Shown here: piece after piece, positions 35,115 to 38,983 of the stretch
Position numbering within the stretch: the stretch's first letter is position 1
How the letters are laid out: the number at the start of each line of letters is the position of its first letter
Assembly (NCBI RefSeq): GCF_039541915.1
Contig: NZ_BAABHD010000065.1
Location: forward strand, 1 to 38,983
Length of the DNA: 38,983 nt
DNA from: Nibrella saemangeumensis
GTDB lineage: Bacteria > Bacteroidota > Bacteroidia > Cytophagales > Spirosomataceae
Direction: 5' to 3'
Notes under the pieces: generated by a model
Seen by the model: only the letters and a program-made list of their open reading frames with translations
What the model was told of the DNA's origin: nothing
Databases searched by the model: none
Position numbers and translations under genes: made by a program

Positions 35115-36383
35115 ATGGCTACAAGTTCATGTGGCATTGATTTTGGCACTTCTAACTCTACCCTGGCTGTTGACCAGGGTGGGCAAATCCGCCTGGTTCC
35201 CCTGGAAGAAGAGCACCTGACTATCCCTTCCGCTATTTTCTTCCAGCAAAGTAATAACCAGGCCTTCTTTGGCCGCTCTGCCGTGACCCATTTTGTGGAG
35301 CGGCAGCCGGGCCGATTCATTCGCAGTTTGAAACGGGTGCTGGGCACATCCCTGATGAAGCAGGGAACGCAGGTTAATGGCACCATCATGACTTTTGGCA
35401 CCATTATTACTGACTTTCTTAAGCACCTCAAGCGCCAGGCCGAGACGCTCACCGGACATCCCCTGGAACAGGTCGTGATGGGCAGACCGGTTCACTTTGT
35501 GGATCATAATCCAAAAGGAGATACTGAAGCCCAAACCGAACTAAAACAGATTGCGCTTCGGAGCGGCTTTACAAACATTGAGTTCCAGTATGAACCCATT
35601 GCCGCAGCCTTTGCCCATGAAGTGCACATCAGCGGGGAGAAACTCGCTTTAGTGGCCGATCTGGGTGGCGGTACCTCCGACTTCAGTATTATCCGACTCT
35701 CGAAACGGTATGCGACCAAACCCGATCGATCCTCGGATATTCTGGCCAGTACTGGTATTCGCCTGGGGGGCAATGATCTGGATAAAGCGCTCAGTCTGGC
35801 CGCCATCATGCCGGAGCTGGGTTACCACAGTACCTACGGGGCCAAACACCTGGAGGTGCCCCTCAAACCCTATCAGGATTTGGCCGAATGGAGTAAGGTG
35901 AACTTTCTGTATACGCCTAAACTGATCATGCAGTGCCGGCAGCTATTGCATGAGGCCCACGACAAGCCTCGCTTTAGTCGCCTGCTGCGGGTACTTGAGC
36001 AGGAAACCGGACACCTGCTGTTAGCTGCCGCCGAGGAAGCCAAGATTGCCTTCTCCGACCAGGCGCAGTATATGACCTCGCTTGATTTTGTGGAGCCAGA
36101 CTTCTGTCTGCCCATTAATCGGGTGCTGTTCGAGGAGGTGATTGCCCCGGAGGTGGACCAGATTATCGATTGCGCCCGGGCCTGCATGCAAGCCGCTGGT
36201 GTGGGGCCAGGGGCCATAGAGCTGGTTATACTCACCGGAGGCTCGACGGAAGTGCAGGCCATTCAGGAGGCCTTTAGAGCGCTTCTTCCCCAGGCAATTC
36301 TAGCCGATCAAAATAAACTCTCCAGTGTGGGGCTGGGGCTAGGCTATGCCAGCCGGTATACGTTTGGTCCAGGAACAGACTAA
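35115..36383 (+). CDS. YegD-like Hsp70-family ATPase
   Basis: 422 residues covering only the actin-like ATPase part of Hsp70. Phosphate-1 loop GIDFGTSNST (7-16), phosphate-2 loop ADLGGGTSDFSI (181-192), adenosine motif LTGGSTEVQAI (~375-385). The substrate-binding and lid domains of DnaK are absent, as in E. coli YegD (about 450 residues). Cytosolic, function poorly defined. It has a few Leu/Gln-rich helical inserts around 250-300. It starts 23 bp after array gene 6, and a terminator-like hairpin follows at 36470. The link to the permeases is by position only. Confidence 0.9.
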   Translation: MATSSCGIDFGTSNSTLAVDQGGQIRLVPLEEEHLTIPSAIFFQQSNNQAFFGRSAVTHFVERQPGRFIRSLKRVLGTSLMKQGTQVNGTIMTFGTIITDFLKHLKRQAETLTGHPLEQVVMGRPVHFVDHNPKGDTEAQTELKQIALRSGFTNIEFQYEPIAAAFAHEVHISGEKLALVADLGGGTSDFSIIRLSKRYATKPDRSSDILASTGIRLGGNDLDKALSLAAIMPELGYHSTYGAKHLEVPLKPYQDLAEWSKVNFLYTPKLIMQCRQLLHEAHDKPRFSRLLRVLEQETGHLLLAAAEEAKIAFSDQAQYMTSLDFVEPDFCLPINRVLFEEVIAPEVDQIIDCARACMQAAGVGPGAIELVILTGGSTEVQAIQEAFRALLPQAILADQNKLSSVGLGLGYASRYTFGPGTD

Positions 36384-36835
36384 CCTACGGTTCAAGATTG
36401 TTAAGGTTGCTTTACCGTTTCGTACCGGCCGCCGGCGCGGGGCACCGGCCCAGAACCGTGTCCTGATTTAAGGCTCCTGTCGAGGAACAGCATTATTGTT
36501 GGATATAGCCTTATTTTTTGATACGGAGGTGTACTGATCTGAGCATTAGTTTAAGTCAGTACAGTTGAGTAGCTTACTGGTATGAAAACTTCAATCCTTG
36601 CATTCGCCGGCCTCTTGTTTATGATGAACAAAATTGATTCCGGCGACCTTGCTTGGATGAGGTGATCCAGCTTTGGGTTAGTTTTGCCGAATACGCGGTT
36701 CCCCGGCGAGTGTTGCCTCAGCGAGACCTGGCCGAGATGTACCCTTTGCCACGCCAAAAACCATTTTTACCATCCCACCAACAGGTTATTCAATGTTAAA
36801 AAGTAACTTTGGCCTAATTTGCGACTGTAAATTGA
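36384..36835. other. Intergenic stretch with inverted repeats and no convincing gene
   Basis: 450 bp between the Hsp70-like gene and hsdR. It contains a terminator-like structure (36470-36519) and a GTACTGA/TCAGTAC inverted repeat (36531-36537, 36556-36562). A 27-codon frame starts at ATG 36581 on the plus strand and a 68-codon frame lies at 36551-36757 on the minus strand. Neither resembles anything I know. Composition falls from GC-rich to AT-rich across it. Confidence 0.45.
36470..36519 (+). terminator. Terminator-like hairpin after the Hsp70-like gene
   Basis: AAGGCT (36470-36475) pairs with AGCCTT (36507-36512), followed by ATTTTTT. An inner AACA/TGTT pairing shortens the large loop. 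Position (87 bp after the stop) and T-tract fit a terminator, but the stem is weak. Confidence 0.35.
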
Positions 36836-38941
36836 ATGAGTAAAGAGAAGCAACTGGAAGAAAGCTTAATCAAGCAGCTCACGGAGCTTAAATATATCTA
36901 CCGGCCTGATATTGTCGATAGGAAAACGCTTGAGCAAAACTTCAAAGCCAAATTTGAGGTGCTTAACCGGGTTCGGCTTTCTGAAAACGAGTTTTTACGC
37001 CTACGTGAAGAGATTATTAATCCCGATGTTTTTGCTGCGTCAAAACTGCTGCGTGAACGAAACTACTTTCAACGTGAGGACGGTACGCCACTTCATTACA
37101 CACTAGTCAATAATAAAGACTGGTGCAAAAATGACTTTGAAGTTATCAGTCAGTTACGCATCAATACAGAAAATAGCCATCAACGATACGATATAATTTT
37201 GCTAATCAACGGTTTGCCGATTGTGCAAATTGAATTGAAAAATATTGGCATCACGGCTCGTAAGGCTATGGAGCAAATCGTTGATTATAAAAATGAGCCG
37301 GGCAATGGATACGGGAATTCGCTGCTTTGCTACATGCAGTTGTTTATCGTGAGTAATAGTGGAAGAACACTCTATTTCGCAAATAATAAAAATCAACACT
37401 TTGCTTTTAATGCTGACGAACAATTTTTGCCAGTTTATGAATTAGCTGATATTGACAACAAAAAGATTAATAACCTTCATGAATTCACCCAAAAATTTCT
37501 GACCAAGTGTACCCTTGGCGAAATGATCAGCAAATACATGGTGCTGGTAGAAAGTGAGCAGCGATTACTCGTGATGCGGCCTTACCAAATTTATGCGGTA
37601 AAAGCTATTGTTGATTGCATTCGTCAGAACCGGGGCAACGGCTATGTTTGGCACACGACCGGGAGTGGTAAAACGCTGACTTCATTCAAAGCGTCTACGC
37701 TGCTAAAGGATAATCCCGAGATTGAAAAATGTTTGTTTGTCGTTGACCGGAAAGACCTTGACCGACAAACTCGTGAGGAGTTTAATAAATTTCAGGAAGG
37801 TAGCGTAGAAGAGAATACCAACACCGAAACGCTAGTAAGGCGCTTATTATCTACCGATTATGCCGATAAGGTTATTGTTACCACCATTCAAAAATTAGGG
37901 TTAGCATTAGATGGAACGTATAGTAAAAACTACAAAGAACGATTAGAGCCGTTGCGCAACAAGCGGATGGTTTTCATTTTTGACGAATGTCATCGTTCGC
38001 AGTTTGGCGATAACCACAAAGCCATTAGAGAGTTCTTTCCGAATGCGCAGTTATTTGGCTTTACCGGTACGCCAATTTTTGACGTAAACGCTACCTACAG
38101 CATAAGAGAAGGTGATCAGGCTTTTAATAAAACTACGGAGGATATTTTTCAAAAGCGGTTACACGCGTACACTATTACCCACGCCATTGATGACAAAAAT
38201 GTCCTGCGCTTTCATATTGATTATTTTAAAGGACAAGGCACGCAGAATGCAAAGCCCGGCGAGCCTATTACTCAACAGGCTGTCGTAGAAGCTATTATAA
38301 ATAAACACAATGCGGCCACTAACTCAAGGCGCTTCAATGCAATTTTGGCGACGGCCTCTATCAACAACGCAATCGAGTATTATCAGCTATTCAAAAGCAT
38401 TCAGGATAAAAAGAAAGCGGCAGATGAACAGTACGTTCCCTTAAATATAGCTTGTGTATTTTCTCCGCCTGCTCAACTCATTGCGAAAGACGGCGACCAG
38501 CAAAGCCAAAAAAATGCGGCAGATATAAAACAACTACAGGAAGATTTAACGCAGGAGAAAGAAGATAACCAACAAAATCCTGAAGAAAAGAAAAAAGCGC
38601 TGACCCAGATTATTGCCGATTACAATAGTCAATATGGTACAAACCATTCTATCAATGAGTTTGATTTGTACTACCAGGATATACAACTGCGTATTAAAAA
38701 CCAGAAATACAGCAACCAGGACTATCCTCACAAAAACAAAATTGACATTACCATTGTGGTCGATATGTTGCTGACCGGTTTTGATTCTAAATACCTGAAT
38801 ACGCTATATGTCGATAAAAACCTGAAGTACCACGGCTTGATACAGGCATTTTCCCGGACCAACCGGGTGCTGAACGACACTAAGAACGTGTTTAAAAATG
38901 GAGCGCTGGGGTTAGAAAAAGCGGAAATCAGCCTATCTTGA
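36836..38941 (+). pseudogene. hsdR: Type I restriction endonuclease subunit R, truncated by the terminal repeat
   Basis: 701 codons, of which the first 681 are genuine HsdR; the family is usually ~1000 residues. Nuclease domain with Asp119 (RYDIILL) and Glu133/Lys135 (QIELKN), the D...ExK site. SF2 motor with Walker A TTGSGKT (264-270), DECH box (373-376), FTGTP (399-403) and motif VI QAFSRTNR (670-677). From codon 682 the frame enters the 105-bp repeat and ends ISLS, so the C-terminal helical domain that docks on the methylase is absent. With HsdM and HsdS it would cleave unmodified DNA after translocation; neither gene is in the window. The truncated form should not assemble normally. AT-richer than the centre of the window and preceded by a 450-bp gap, so it probably arrived separately. 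Confidence 0.9.
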
Positions 38942-38983
38942 GGGTTAATCCGACCAAAGATGTACCCCTCCGACTTGACTGAT
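38879..38983. repeat. Right copy of 105-bp terminal inverted repeat, probable IS end
   Basis: Exact reverse complement of 1-105. The junction falls inside hsdR: ...GACACTAA is followed by GAACGTGTTTAAAAATGG, so the probable element begins at 38884, with CTAA (38880-38883) as a YTAR-like target. Because 100 bp rather than only a short terminal repeat is shared, the same end of the element is present at both junctions and the two copies face opposite ways. Confidence 0.75.

Noticed and set aside
35115..36383. DnaK chaperone
   Set aside because: Only the ATPase domain is present and the length fits YegD-like proteins; no substrate-binding domain or EEVD-type tail.
36551..36757. 68-codon minus-strand frame, and a plus-strand stretch faintly like a transposase N-terminus
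   Set aside because: Similarity is too weak and short and there are no terminal repeats; I list the region only as an intergenic stretch.

Overview
The window reads as a Bacteroidota chromosome segment, most likely Cytophagales (a Spirosoma, Larkinella or Fibrella-like relative). The evidence is a SusC/SusD pair, several ~800-residue FtsX/MacB-type permease paralogs, OmpA proteins with PA14 domains, TAnnTTTG-like promoter boxes and no Shine-Dalgarno-dependent starts. The interior is fairly GC-rich (for example 37 of 60 bases at 17041-17100). Both ends are AT-richer (16 of 60 at 781-840 and at 37381-37440).

Layout. 1-105 and 38879-38983 are perfect inverted copies of one 105-bp sequence that looks like an insertion-sequence end; each copy closes off a gene. 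On the left is a Dcd/dUTPase-fold protein with a membrane anchor (minus strand), then ~0.75 kb without a recognisable gene but with a clear orphan terminator and a large hairpin. 1504-8801 (minus) is a SusC-SusD-secreted protein operon. Divergent to it, 8959-10314 encodes a one-pass membrane protein with a cytoplasmic N-terminal domain and PKD-like plus LamG-like outer domains, a candidate regulator of that operon. Next are a lone FtsX-type permease (10389-12797), a convergent minus-strand trio (esterase with a CBM48-like domain, M17 aminopeptidase, ATP-grasp protein; 16715-12897) and two tandem PA14-OmpA paralogs (16897-19226).

19452-35091 is an array of six more FtsX/MacB-type permeases of ~800 residues, all on the plus strand and without any ATP-binding subunit. 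After the second of the six sits a small secreted protein built from a duplicated ~45-residue module. Two control regions, before the first permease and before the small protein, share the same layout: half-sites CGGACA, TGTCCR and CGGACA, with the last two forming a palindrome, then a sigma-54-type -24/-12 element. The palindrome centre lies exactly 62.5 bp from the -24 GG in both. I consider this the most informative signal in the window: a sigma-54 regulon driving a permease array and its secreted partner.

Four intergenic regions, three of them inside the array, hold hairpins made of degenerate 7-nt repeats (AGTAGGC-like). The window ends with a YegD-like Hsp70 ATPase and a type I restriction gene hsdR, cut by the terminal repeat just after helicase motif VI. 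No tRNA, rRNA or CRISPR array was seen.
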